A DNA stretch of 10,853 nucleotides from Deltaproteobacteria bacterium (GTDB lineage Bacteria > Myxococcota > UBA796 > SXON01), in the NCBI GenBank assembly GCA_947483545.1, contig CANKNP010000172.1:1-10853 (forward strand), written 5' to 3'. A program made the position numbers and the translations under genes. Of the stretch, positions 4,626 to 10,853 are shown one piece after another. The notes beneath the pieces are model-generated. The model was not told the origin of the DNA. It worked only from the letters and a program-made list of their open reading frames with translations, and did no database searches. Position 1 is the stretch's first letter. Each line of letters opens with the position of its first letter.

Positions 4626-4629
4626 ATAG
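4626..4629 (+). promoter_or_regulatory. ATAG core of a possible -10 box before the AAA gene
   Basis: The bases GTGATAG stand nine bases before the ATG at 4639. An almost identical block precedes the ATG at 6227. There is no Shine-Dalgarno sequence, which suggests a leaderless or nearly leaderless transcript. Confidence 0.3.
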
Positions 4630-4638
4630 CCCGCCGCC

Positions 4639-6135
4639 ATGGAAGAGCTCCTCGCCCGCATCCCCCAGCTCGTGGCAGCGCGCTACCCGCTGATCTGGGT
4701 GCAGAGCGCGGAGGAGGATCGCGTCGAGCGCGGCATCGCAAAGATCGCCGCCGCCCAGGGGATCCAGCTCTTTCGATGGCGGGGCACCACAGGGCTTCAG
4801 GCCGGCGTGGGCCCGGACGCAATTGCCTTCGCGGACACAACGACGATGCTCGCGGCCCTCGCGCAGGTCGCCCGGATCGACGGTCAGGCGATCTTCTTGT
4901 TTGAGGACTGCGCCGAAGCGCTGGAGGATGGCGGGCTCGTCCGCCGGCTGCGGGACCTCGAGCCGGAGCTGGAGCAGCGAAAGCAGGCGCTCGTCTTCGT
5001 GTCCCACACCGCGCGCATTCCCCAGGAGCTCGAAAAGGACATCGCGATCCTGGATGCCCCGCTGCCCGACCGACGGGAGATCGCCAAGCTCCTCGCCTTG
5101 CTCCTCAACAAGCAGTCGATCGCCGTCCCGCCCGATCGCTTCGAGCAGTTCATCACCGCCTCGCTCGGGCTCACAGAGAAGGAGATCAAGCGGGCGTACG
5201 CCCGGATGCTCCTGGAGGGCCGCCGGTTTGAGGAGAAGGATGTCTCGGCGTTGCTCGACGAGAAGGCGCGCATGCTGCGTAGGTCTCGATTCTTGGAGTT
5301 CATCAAGCCAGACATGGGAATGTCGCAGGTTGGTGGCTTAGAAAACCTCAAGATCTGGCTGCAGGAGCGGACGCCATCGTTCTCGGAGCGGGCCCGCACC
5401 TACGGCCTGCCGGAGCCCAAGGGTCTGTTCCTGCTTGGAGTTCAGGGCTGCGGCAAGTCGCTCTCCGCCAAGGCGGTCGCAGACCTCTGGCACCTGCCGC
5501 TGCTCCGGCTCGACGTGGCGGCGCTGTTCGCCGGTCGGGCGGAAGAGGGCCTGCGCGACACGATCGCAATCGCCGAGAGCCTCGCGCCCGTCGTGCTCTG
5601 GATCGACGAGATTGAGAAGGCGTTCCTCGGCGATGCCGGCAGCGGCCGCGTCTTCGGTAGTTTTCTGACCTGGATGCAAGAGAAGAAGAAGCCCGTCTTC
5701 GTGGTGGCCACGGCGAACGATGTTCGCAGCCTGCCGCCGGAGCTCCTCCGCAAGGGCCGTTTTGACGAGATCTTTTTCGTCGATTTGCCCAACGTACACG
5801 AGCGCCTCCAGGTCCTCGAGATCCACCTGCGTCGCAAGGGCCGCAACCCCGAGGACTACGACCTGCTCGCTATCGCCGAGGAGACCGAGCGCTATTCGGG
5901 CGCCGAACTGGAGCAGCTCATCGTCGCCGCCCTTTTCCGAGGATTCTCCGCAGGGCGCGAGGTTTCACAGGCCGACCTCGTCCGCATTGCGCGGGACACC
6001 ATCCCGCTCGCGGTCACGATGGACGACCGGCTGAAGGAATTGCGCGAGTGGGCTCGTCCCCGCGCACGGCCCGCGAGCGTCGATACCCGGCGAGTGGCGT
6101 TCTTTCAGGATTGGGCTTCGGAGGACGAGGGGTGA
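4639..6135 (+). CDS. AAA+ ATPase, Ycf46-like
   Basis: A 498-residue cytoplasmic AAA+ ATPase resembling the Ycf46 family of cyanobacteria and plastids, with matching length and layout. Residues 1-215 form a degenerate ATPase-like N-terminal domain without a Walker A motif. The C-terminal AAA module has Walker A GVQGCGKS (267-274), Walker B VVLWIDEI (318-325, D323/E324) and sensor 1 ATAN (357-360). The arginine-finger segment LLRKGRFDE (369-377) and the sensor-2-type YSGAELE helix (419-425) follow. The family is related to FtsH and proteasomal ATPases but lacks a protease domain; cyanobacterial Ycf46 has been linked to photosynthesis and carbon uptake, which need not apply here. It lies divergently from the Uma2-like gene. 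The ATG at 4639 is chosen because the N-terminus matches the family. Confidence 0.88.
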   Translation: MEELLARIPQLVAARYPLIWVQSAEEDRVERGIAKIAAAQGIQLFRWRGTTGLQAGVGPDAIAFADTTTMLAALAQVARIDGQAIFLFEDCAEALEDGGLVRRLRDLEPELEQRKQALVFVSHTARIPQELEKDIAILDAPLPDRREIAKLLALLLNKQSIAVPPDRFEQFITASLGLTEKEIKRAYARMLLEGRRFEEKDVSALLDEKARMLRRSRFLEFIKPDMGMSQVGGLENLKIWLQERTPSFSERARTYGLPEPKGLFLLGVQGCGKSLSAKAVADLWHLPLLRLDVAALFAGRAEEGLRDTIAIAESLAPVVLWIDEIEKAFLGDAGSGRVFGSFLTWMQEKKKPVFVVATANDVRSLPPELLRKGRFDEIFFVDLPNVHERLQVLEIHLRRKGRNPEDYDLLAIAEETERYSGAELEQLIVAALFRGFSAGREVSQADLVRIARDTIPLAVTMDDRLKELREWARPRARPASVDTRRVAFFQDWASEDEG

Positions 6136-6226
6136 GCGTTTCCACCAGCGGCGTGCCTACTTCACCTCGGGCGGTGTCGTCCGGGTAGCGACCGGGTGCC
6201 AACCCTCGCCGTGATAGTTCCGCCCC

Positions 6227-6283
6227 ATGGATCAGCCCACACGCAGCCAGCCTCCACGCCTCAGAACCCGGACCTCGGGATGA
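6227..6283 (+). CDS. Possible 18-codon leader peptide overlapping gpsA
   Basis: An ATG at 6227 sits in a context nearly identical to the AAA gene start (GTGATAG, nine bases, ATGGA). Its frame encodes MDQPTRSQPPRLRTRTSG and stops at TGA 6281-6283, which overlaps the gpsA ATG 6280-6282 as ATGA. That overlap is typical of coupled translation. Whether it is translated is unknown. Confidence 0.25.
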   Translation: MDQPTRSQPPRLRTRTSG

Positions 6284-7284
6284 CGATCTCCACCGCCGTC
6301 ATCGGCGCCGGCTCCTGGGGTACGGCCCTCGCGATGCAGTTGGCCCGGAACGGCCATGACGTTCGGCTCTGGGATCACGACGCCGAGCGGGCCATTCGCA
6401 TGCAGGAGGAGCGGCAGAACCGTCGCTACCTTCCCGACCAGATGTTCGAGCGGACGTTGCGCGTGACGTCGTCGCTCCGGGACGCCCTCACCGGGACAGC
6501 GCTCATCGTCTCCGCGGTGCCGAGCCAGGCCGTGCGGAGCGTGGTGGCCGAGGTCGGGACCGAGGTGGTGGAAGGTCAGGTGATCTGTGGGGCTTCGAAG
6601 GGGATCGAGGTCGAGACGCTGCTCACCATGGACGAGGTGATGCGCGACGTGCTGCCCGCGTTCGCCCGGCCAAACCTGTGCGCGTTGGCGGGGCCTTCGT
6701 TCGCGAAGGAGGTCGCGATGGGGTTGCCCACCGCGGTCGTCGTCGCCGGAGAGAGCGAACCGGCCTGTCACCTTGTGGCAGACGCGTTCCACGGCGGATT
6801 TTTTCGCGTCTACCACACGGATGATGTCGTCGGGGTCGAGGTCGGCGCGGCCCTCAAGAACGTGCTGGCAATCGCCTGCGGGGTGAGTGACGGCGCCGGG
6901 CTCGGGACCAATGCCCGCGCCGCGTTGATCACACGGGGTCTGGCTGAGATGACCCGGCTGGCGGTCGCCCGAGGTGCGAAGCCCCTCACGATGATGGGAC
7001 TCGCCGGGCTGGGAGACCTCGTGCTCACGTGCACCGGGGATCTGTCCCGCAACCGGCGCGTGGGGCTCGGCCTGGGGCAAGGGAAAACCCTGCCTGTGAT
7101 CCTGGCCGAATTGGGTCAGGTCGCCGAAGGTGTGATCACCGCGCGCTCAGCATGGAACCTCGCGCAAAAAACCCAGGTGGAGGTGCCCATCATGGAGCAG
7201 GTCTACCGCATGCTGTACGAGGACAAGCCGGTGTTCGAGGCATTGAGGGATCTCTCGGGGAGGCCGCGGATCGCGGAGCGCTAG
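6280..7284 (+). CDS. gpsA: Glycerol-3-phosphate dehydrogenase [NAD(P)+]
   Basis: GpsA reduces dihydroxyacetone phosphate to sn-glycerol 3-phosphate with NAD(P)H in the cytoplasm, supplying the backbone of phospholipids. The 334-residue protein has the family length. The Rossmann GAGSWG motif is at residues 9-14, GASKGIE at 104-110 and AGPSFAKEVA at 137-146. The catalytic lysine lies in GAALKNVLA (K193), and the C-terminal GLAGLGDLVLTC (240-251) and NRRVG (258-262) segments are intact. A longer reading from ATG 6196 adds 28 residues that do not fit the family, so I choose ATG 6280. No Shine-Dalgarno is visible there; translation may be coupled to the short upstream frame. The TAG stop lies inside the left terminal repeat of the adjacent inserted element. 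Confidence 0.95.
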   Translation: MTISTAVIGAGSWGTALAMQLARNGHDVRLWDHDAERAIRMQEERQNRRYLPDQMFERTLRVTSSLRDALTGTALIVSAVPSQAVRSVVAEVGTEVVEGQVICGASKGIEVETLLTMDEVMRDVLPAFARPNLCALAGPSFAKEVAMGLPTAVVVAGESEPACHLVADAFHGGFFRVYHTDDVVGVEVGAALKNVLAIACGVSDGAGLGTNARAALITRGLAEMTRLAVARGAKPLTMMGLAGLGDLVLTCTGDLSRNRRVGLGLGQGKTLPVILAELGQVAEGVITARSAWNLAQKTQVEVPIMEQVYRMLYEDKPVFEALRDLSGRPRIAER

Positions 7285-7542
7285 CAGCGTTCGGCGTTTC
7301 TCCCTTCCGAGGGTACCCGCGCTCGCCCGGGACGAGACGTACGCTCCTCCCCTTCTCCCCCCGGGAGAAGGGGGCGCCGTATTCGGCGCCGGATGAGGGC
7401 TCCCCGCGGATCTTCAGCCCTCATCCGCCCGCGAGTACCCGGGCACCTTCTCCCGCAGGCGGGAGAAGGGGAGAACCCTCGAAATCCGCGGCTGGGGAGG
7501 AAGGTCAAATGCCGCTAACCACGTTTCCCCGAACGCTGCTAG
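7281..7542. mobile_element. MITE-like hairpin element with 14-bp terminal inverted repeats
   Basis: The sequence CTAGCAGCGTTCGG at 7281-7294 is repeated exactly in inverted orientation at 7529-7542. The 262 bp between these ends encode no protein. They contain four perfect internal hairpins: 7349-7359/7363-7373 (11 pairs), 7374-7379/7384-7389, 7391-7401/7416-7426 (11 pairs) and 7446-7456/7459-7469 (11 pairs). The first and last share the CCTTCTCCC/GGGAGAAGG core seen in dispersed hairpin repeats of many proteobacteria. The ends carry CTAG, consistent with a TA or CTAG target duplication as made by IS630/Tc1-type transposases. It may also act as a bidirectional terminator for the two convergent genes. 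Confidence 0.72.
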
Positions 7543-7889
7543 TGTCCCCGCCGGAACGCGAGCACAGCGATGGGGAACATCAGCCAAGCCCCATTCTCCG
7601 GCATCAGGGTGACCGCGAACGCCGCAACGCCGAACAGGCCGACGGCAAATCCCCGGGAGGGCGACCGACCGTGTTGTTCACCGGCCCGGACGCAGTGCCC
7701 GAGCAGCATCATCAAGCCTGCGGCGAACAAGAACCACAAGGCGGCTGCCGGGGTCCCGGTGTCGCTCACCGTCGCAACGACGCCGTCCCGCGCGACCTCG
7801 ACCAGCACCGTCCAGTAGACGGCCACCCCCACAAGCGCCTTGAACGCTCCAAGGCCCAACAGGAGAGTTCCAGTGTAGATGCGTGGCAT
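7539..7889 (-). CDS. Small membrane protein, DUF6463-like
   Basis: A 116-residue protein with about four hydrophobic segments (residues near 7-32, 49-63, 80-95 and 100-112). The arrangement resembles the DUF6463 family of small bacterial membrane proteins: an N-terminal YTGTLLLGLGA segment, an LWFLFAAG segment, and a final PENGAWLMFPIAVLAFRR segment like the family's P-SGFWL ending. Function is unknown. The start ATG 7887-7889 is preceded by GGAG four bases upstream on the minus strand; the longer open frame upstream is proline/arginine-rich and unlike coding sequence. The stop TAG lies in the right terminal repeat of the neighbouring hairpin element. It converges with gpsA. Confidence 0.78.
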   Translation of the reverse strand: MPRIYTGTLLLGLGAFKALVGVAVYWTVLVEVARDGVVATVSDTGTPAAALWFLFAAGLMMLLGHCVRAGEQHGRSPSRGFAVGLFGVAAFAVTLMPENGAWLMFPIAVLAFRRGH

Positions 7890-8126
7890 TTGGCTCCGGG
7901 GGGTAGGGCGAGCGTATGCCGAATGCTGCGCGGGCAAAGAGGCCGGCCGAGCTGAGCTAATCCTCCTCCATGAAGTTCGCTGATCCTCAGAACCGCCCCT
8001 CGATGGCAGAGGCCCAGGCCGCGACCGCCCCGACCTGGCTCGGCCGATCCCGGCTGTCGCCCTGAAATCAGCGACGTTCGACGCGGATCCTCGCCCCGGA
8101 GCGTCCCCGCGGATAAGCGCACCCTC

Positions 8127-9335
8127 ATGCGTACCGTGCTGTTCGTCGCTCCCTTTCTCATGGAGGCGACGCTCAAGTTTGTCCAGGCTGCCGCGACCGT
8201 AGCGAACGCCCGAATCATCGTTCTCACGGCCGACCCCGCCGAGCGGGTCCCCGCCGGCACCGTGCACTACCACGTCGCGGACCCGACGAGCGCCGGCCAG
8301 CTCATCGCGGCGGCGCGTGCGATCGCGAAGGAGACCGGGCCCATCCACCGGGTCATCGGCATCCTGGAGAACATCCAGGAGCAGATCGCCATGGTGCGCG
8401 AGGCGCTCGGCGTCTCAGGGCCCGACGTCGCGACGGCAGAGCGGTTCCGCGACAAGTCCGTGATGAAGGACGCGCTGCGAGCCGCCGGGCTCCCCTGCGC
8501 GAAGCACAAGCTGTGCTTCACCCAGTCCGACGCGCAGAGCTTCGTGCGAGAGGTCGGCTTCCCCATCGTCCTCAAGCCGCCCGCCGGCGCCGGCTGCAAG
8601 GCGACCTACCGAATCTCAGACGCCAGCGCGCTCACCGCCGCGCTCGCCGAGATCCGCCCGTCCCCCGATCGCGTGGTGCTCGCCGAGGAGTTCGTGCAGG
8701 GCGACGAGCACTGCTACGACACGATCACGATCGGCGGCAAGACCGTGTTCCAGAACATCGGGCGCTACTACCCGGGCCCCCTGGACGTCACGCGGAACGA
8801 CTGGATCCAGTGGTGCGTCGTGCTCCCGCGGGACGTCAGCGGACCGGAGTTCGAGCCCGTGCGGAAGGTCGGGCCTGCCGTCGTCAAGGCGCTTGGGCTG
8901 CGCACCGGGATGACGCACATGGAGTGGTTCCGGCGACCGGATGGCACGCCCGTGGTCAGCGAGATCGGGGCACGCCCCCCAGGCGCGCAGTTCGTCTCCG
9001 TGATGAGCTGGGCGCACGACCGCAGCTTGTACCATGCGTGGGCGCAGGCGGTGATCGACGACAAGGTCGAGGGGCCCTTCGAGCGCAAGTTCGCCGCAGG
9101 CGTGGCTTTCTTGCGGGGCGCAGGCAACGGCCGGGTCGCCCAGGTCGAGAACATCGACAAGGCGCAGGCGTTGATGGGCAAGCTGGTGGTCGAGGCCTCT
9201 CTGCCCGTCGTCGGGCGCGAGAAGAGCACCCACTACGAGGGCGATGGCTTTGTGATCGTGCGCCACCCCGACACGAAGGTGGTCGAGAACGCCCTGGAAA
9301 CCCTCATCGAGACAGTTCACGTACACTACGCGTAG
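8127..9335 (+). CDS. ATP-grasp ligase, first of a tandem pair
   Basis: A 402-residue cytoplasmic ATP-grasp enzyme, expected to activate a carboxylate as acyl phosphate with ATP and join it to an amine or thiol. The N-terminal Rossmann-like pre-ATP-grasp domain covers residues 1-100. Nucleotide-binding lysines are probably K110 (FRDKSVMK) and K150 (FPIVLKPPAGAG). EEFVQGDEH (187-195) forms the adenine-binding segment. The Mg-binding acidic residues are likely E266 in HMEWF and E279 in SEIGARPPG. The C-terminal part (about 318-402) resembles the biotin-carboxylase-type C-terminal domain. The ATG at 8127 has no Shine-Dalgarno but a GGATAAG block nine bases upstream. The second paralogue follows 41 bp after the stop. 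The substrate is unknown. Confidence 0.85.
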   Translation: MRTVLFVAPFLMEATLKFVQAAATVANARIIVLTADPAERVPAGTVHYHVADPTSAGQLIAAARAIAKETGPIHRVIGILENIQEQIAMVREALGVSGPDVATAERFRDKSVMKDALRAAGLPCAKHKLCFTQSDAQSFVREVGFPIVLKPPAGAGCKATYRISDASALTAALAEIRPSPDRVVLAEEFVQGDEHCYDTITIGGKTVFQNIGRYYPGPLDVTRNDWIQWCVVLPRDVSGPEFEPVRKVGPAVVKALGLRTGMTHMEWFRRPDGTPVVSEIGARPPGAQFVSVMSWAHDRSLYHAWAQAVIDDKVEGPFERKFAAGVAFLRGAGNGRVAQVENIDKAQALMGKLVVEASLPVVGREKSTHYEGDGFVIVRHPDTKVVENALETLIETVHVHYA

Positions 9336-9376
9336 CGGCCGGCCTGATGCGGTCGTGAACCCCGGAGCCCCGACCT

Positions 9377-10600
9377 ATGCACGTCATCTTCATGGCCCCC
9401 AACTTTCCCGCCAACCAGCGCCAGTTCGTGCGCGCCCTCCACGCTGTCGGCGCGAAGGTGACTGGGATCGGGGACTCTCCCGCCGAGTACCTGGATAGTG
9501 AGCTCAAGAGCTGGCTGTCCGGCTACGAGCACATCCCCTCGCTCGCGGATGAATCTGCGCTCTTGAACGCCGTGCACCGGATCCAGAAGCGGGGTTGGGT
9601 GGACCGGCTGGAGTGTACGGTCGAGGCGATCATGCTCACGACCGCCCGGGTGCGGGAGCAGGCGCGCATTCCTGGGCTGTCTGTGGACCAGGTGCTCGTT
9701 TGCCGCGACAAGTACGTGATGAAGCAGTACCTGCGGGATCGCGGCATTCCCTGTGCCAAGACCGCCGCTGTGAACACCTTGGAGGAGGGCAGGCGCTACG
9801 CCGCCGAGATCGGCTACCCGGTGATCGTCAAGCCGCGGGATGGCGCCGGCGCGCACGGCACGTCGAAGTGCGAGAACGAAGATCAGCTGGTCAAGGCCCT
9901 GCAGGAGATGGGGCTCGGCCACCCGCGGGTGTTCGTGAGCATCGAGGAGTTCGTGAGCGGACACGAGGGCTTCTACGACACGCTGACCTGCAACGGCGAG
10001 GTCGTGTTCGAGTCGATCAGCCACTACTACCCGAACGTTTTGGAGTCGATGCGCGACCGGTCGCTCACCCCGTACATCGTGGTGACGAACCGGATTGACT
10101 CCGACGGGTACACCGAGCTCAAGAGCTTCGGGCGTCGGGTCGTTCGGGAGTTGGGCCTCCAGACCTCGCCCACGCACATGGAGTGGTTCTATGGGCCGAA
10201 GGGGCTGTACTTCTCGGAGATCGGCGCACGGCCGCCGGGGGTTCGCTTCTGGGACCTGTATTGCTGGGCCAACGACATGGACCTGTACCAGGATTGGGCG
10301 CAGGCCCTGGTGTTTGGGAACGCCGCGCCACGCCCGAGTCGGCGGTACTCCGCGGGTCTCATCTCCATAAGGGCCAACCGCGAGGGCCGGGTGACCGGGT
10401 ACTCCGGGTTGGAGCGTGTGCAGGAGACCTGTGGGCGTTGGCTGGGCGAAGTTCACTTGCCCGCCATCGGCTCCCGCGTGCCGGACGTCGGCGCCGGGTA
10501 CATGGGCCACGGCTGGCTTCACGTGCGGCATCCTGACTACGACGAGTGTCGCAAGATCCTTGAGTTTGTAGGCGCCACCTTGAAGATCTGGGCAGACTGA
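9377..10600 (+). CDS. ATP-grasp ligase, second of a tandem pair
   Basis: A 407-residue paralogue of the upstream ATP-grasp protein, with the same domain order and about the same length. Matching landmarks are K112 (CRDKYVMKQYL), K152 (YPVIVKPRDGAGAHG) and EEFVSGHEG (190-198). The shared HMEWF (267-271) and SEIGARPPG (280-288) strands carry the likely Mg ligands E269 and E281. The N-terminal 100 residues begin with a strand-loop (MHVIFMAPNFP) typical of a pre-ATP-grasp domain. Identity with the first copy is moderate by eye and highest in the active-site strands, so this is an old duplication with probably different substrates. It is presumably co-transcribed with the gene before it (41-bp gap) and the secreted protein 12 bp after it. 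No clear ribosome binding site precedes the ATG. Confidence 0.85.
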   Translation: MHVIFMAPNFPANQRQFVRALHAVGAKVTGIGDSPAEYLDSELKSWLSGYEHIPSLADESALLNAVHRIQKRGWVDRLECTVEAIMLTTARVREQARIPGLSVDQVLVCRDKYVMKQYLRDRGIPCAKTAAVNTLEEGRRYAAEIGYPVIVKPRDGAGAHGTSKCENEDQLVKALQEMGLGHPRVFVSIEEFVSGHEGFYDTLTCNGEVVFESISHYYPNVLESMRDRSLTPYIVVTNRIDSDGYTELKSFGRRVVRELGLQTSPTHMEWFYGPKGLYFSEIGARPPGVRFWDLYCWANDMDLYQDWAQALVFGNAAPRPSRRYSAGLISIRANREGRVTGYSGLERVQETCGRWLGEVHLPAIGSRVPDVGAGYMGHGWLHVRHPDYDECRKILEFVGATLKIWAD

Positions 10601-10603
10601 ACT

Positions 10604-10607
10604 GGAG
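10604..10607 (+). promoter_or_regulatory. Shine-Dalgarno GGAG
   Basis: GGAG lies five bases before the ATG at 10613 and fixes that start. It is one of the few clear ribosome binding sites in the window. Confidence 0.6.
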
Positions 10608-10612
10608 TACAC

Positions 10613-10853
10613 ATGCGTCGATTCATGGTATTGCTTGGGCTTGTGGCGGTTGGCATGGGGGCAGCTTCGGCCAAGGCCAACCGAACGCCGCTCACCTATT
10701 TTGGGGTGGACTACTCGCTCTGTTTGTTCATCGGGGCCGACGCGTTCAACGATGTCAGCCAGGTGACCGACTACTACCCAGGCGAGTGGAACCAGCTCAT
10801 CGCAGATGAGCGGCTGGAGGATCTGGAAAAGATGATCGGCCCCCTGACGTTCG
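10613..10853 (+). CDS. Secreted protein of unknown function, 5' part only
   Basis: The frame runs off the window after 80 residues. It starts at ATG 10613 behind a GGAG box. Residues 1-20 are a signal peptide: two arginines, a hydrophobic core from M5 to about A18, and a likely cleavage after ASA (residue 20). The mature part begins KANRTP and contains YFGVDYSLCLFIG and a WNQLI segment with acidic residues. I vaguely associate this pattern with uncharacterised exported proteins but cannot name a family. It lies 12 bp after the second ATP-grasp gene, so it is probably in the same operon. Whether it is a substrate or partner of those enzymes is unknown. Confidence 0.75.
   Translation, partial: MRRFMVLLGLVAVGMGAASAKANRTPLTYFGVDYSLCLFIGADAFNDVSQVTDYYPGEWNQLIADERLEDLEKMIGPLTF

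Noticed and set aside
4006..5007. Long minus-strand frame across the Uma2 and AAA region
   Set aside because: It overlaps both recognised genes in other frames and has no recognisable domain.
6196..6279. Longer gpsA start at 6196
   Set aside because: The added 28 residues do not belong to the family; the Rossmann strand begins right after ATG 6280.
7281..7542. A CRISPR array from the repeated CCTTCTCCC units
   Set aside because: The units are inverted copies forming hairpins, not regularly spaced direct repeats.
7890..8348. N-terminal extension of the DUF6463-like gene up to 8348
   Set aside because: It would overlap the start of the ATP-grasp gene, reads as proline/arginine-rich noncoding sequence, and a GGAG box precedes the internal ATG at 7889.

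Overview
The window is GC-rich DNA (roughly two thirds G+C by eye) from a bacterium. GC-rich third codon positions, a Ycf46-type AAA+ ATPase, secreted proteins of unknown role, ATP-grasp ligases and starts without Shine-Dalgarno sequences fit a Myxococcota/Deltaproteobacteria-like genome or a related unnamed lineage. That placement is inference; there is no rRNA or ribosomal protein here to fix it.

Region 1 (1-1560) is a dense plus-strand tRNA array. I folded 13 tRNAs by hand (14-99 to 1169-1242) plus a D-arm-poor tRNA at 1463-1536. There is also a doubtful GC-rich candidate at 1343-1449 and the 3' tail of another tRNA at the left edge. Anticodons in order are GCA, TTG, CAT, GCC, CGT, GGT, TCC, TGT, TGC, TAT, TCT, CAT, TAC and CCT. 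Many are not ordinary tRNAs. Three have the universal G19-C56 elbow pair replaced by a different Watson-Crick pair (C-G, A-T, T-A). Four have C instead of T at position 33. Two with non-Ser/Leu/Tyr anticodons carry long variable arms. Several have very small D arms and one has essentially none. Most encode CCA and are separated by only a few bases, often TTCAT/TTCAC. Three intervals (357-433, 510-600, 1243-1342) lack a convincing cloverleaf. An HNH endonuclease gene starts 34 bp after the last tRNA. The whole looks like an accessory tRNA cassette of the kind carried by mobile elements, but with an unusual degree of structural divergence.

Region 2 (2216-4417, minus strand) holds a Uma2-family protein missing the usual N-terminus and, 51 bp downstream of it, a 541-residue secreted protein with a likely discoidin-like C-terminal domain. 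The 220-bp gap to the next gene contains a short plus-strand stretch with coding-like codon use, possibly a gene remnant.

Region 3 (4639-7284, plus strand) has a Ycf46-like AAA+ ATPase and a complete GpsA (glycerol-3-phosphate dehydrogenase). GpsA faces a small DUF6463-like membrane protein on the minus strand. Between the two lies a 262-bp hairpin-rich element with perfect 14-bp terminal inverted repeats. Each repeat carries the stop codon of one neighbouring gene within a CTAG.

Region 4 (8127 to the end, plus strand) is an operon-like run of two paralogous ATP-grasp ligases followed by a secreted protein cut by the window edge. The two ligases probably modify a peptide or other carboxylate substrate in turn; the substrate is not visible.
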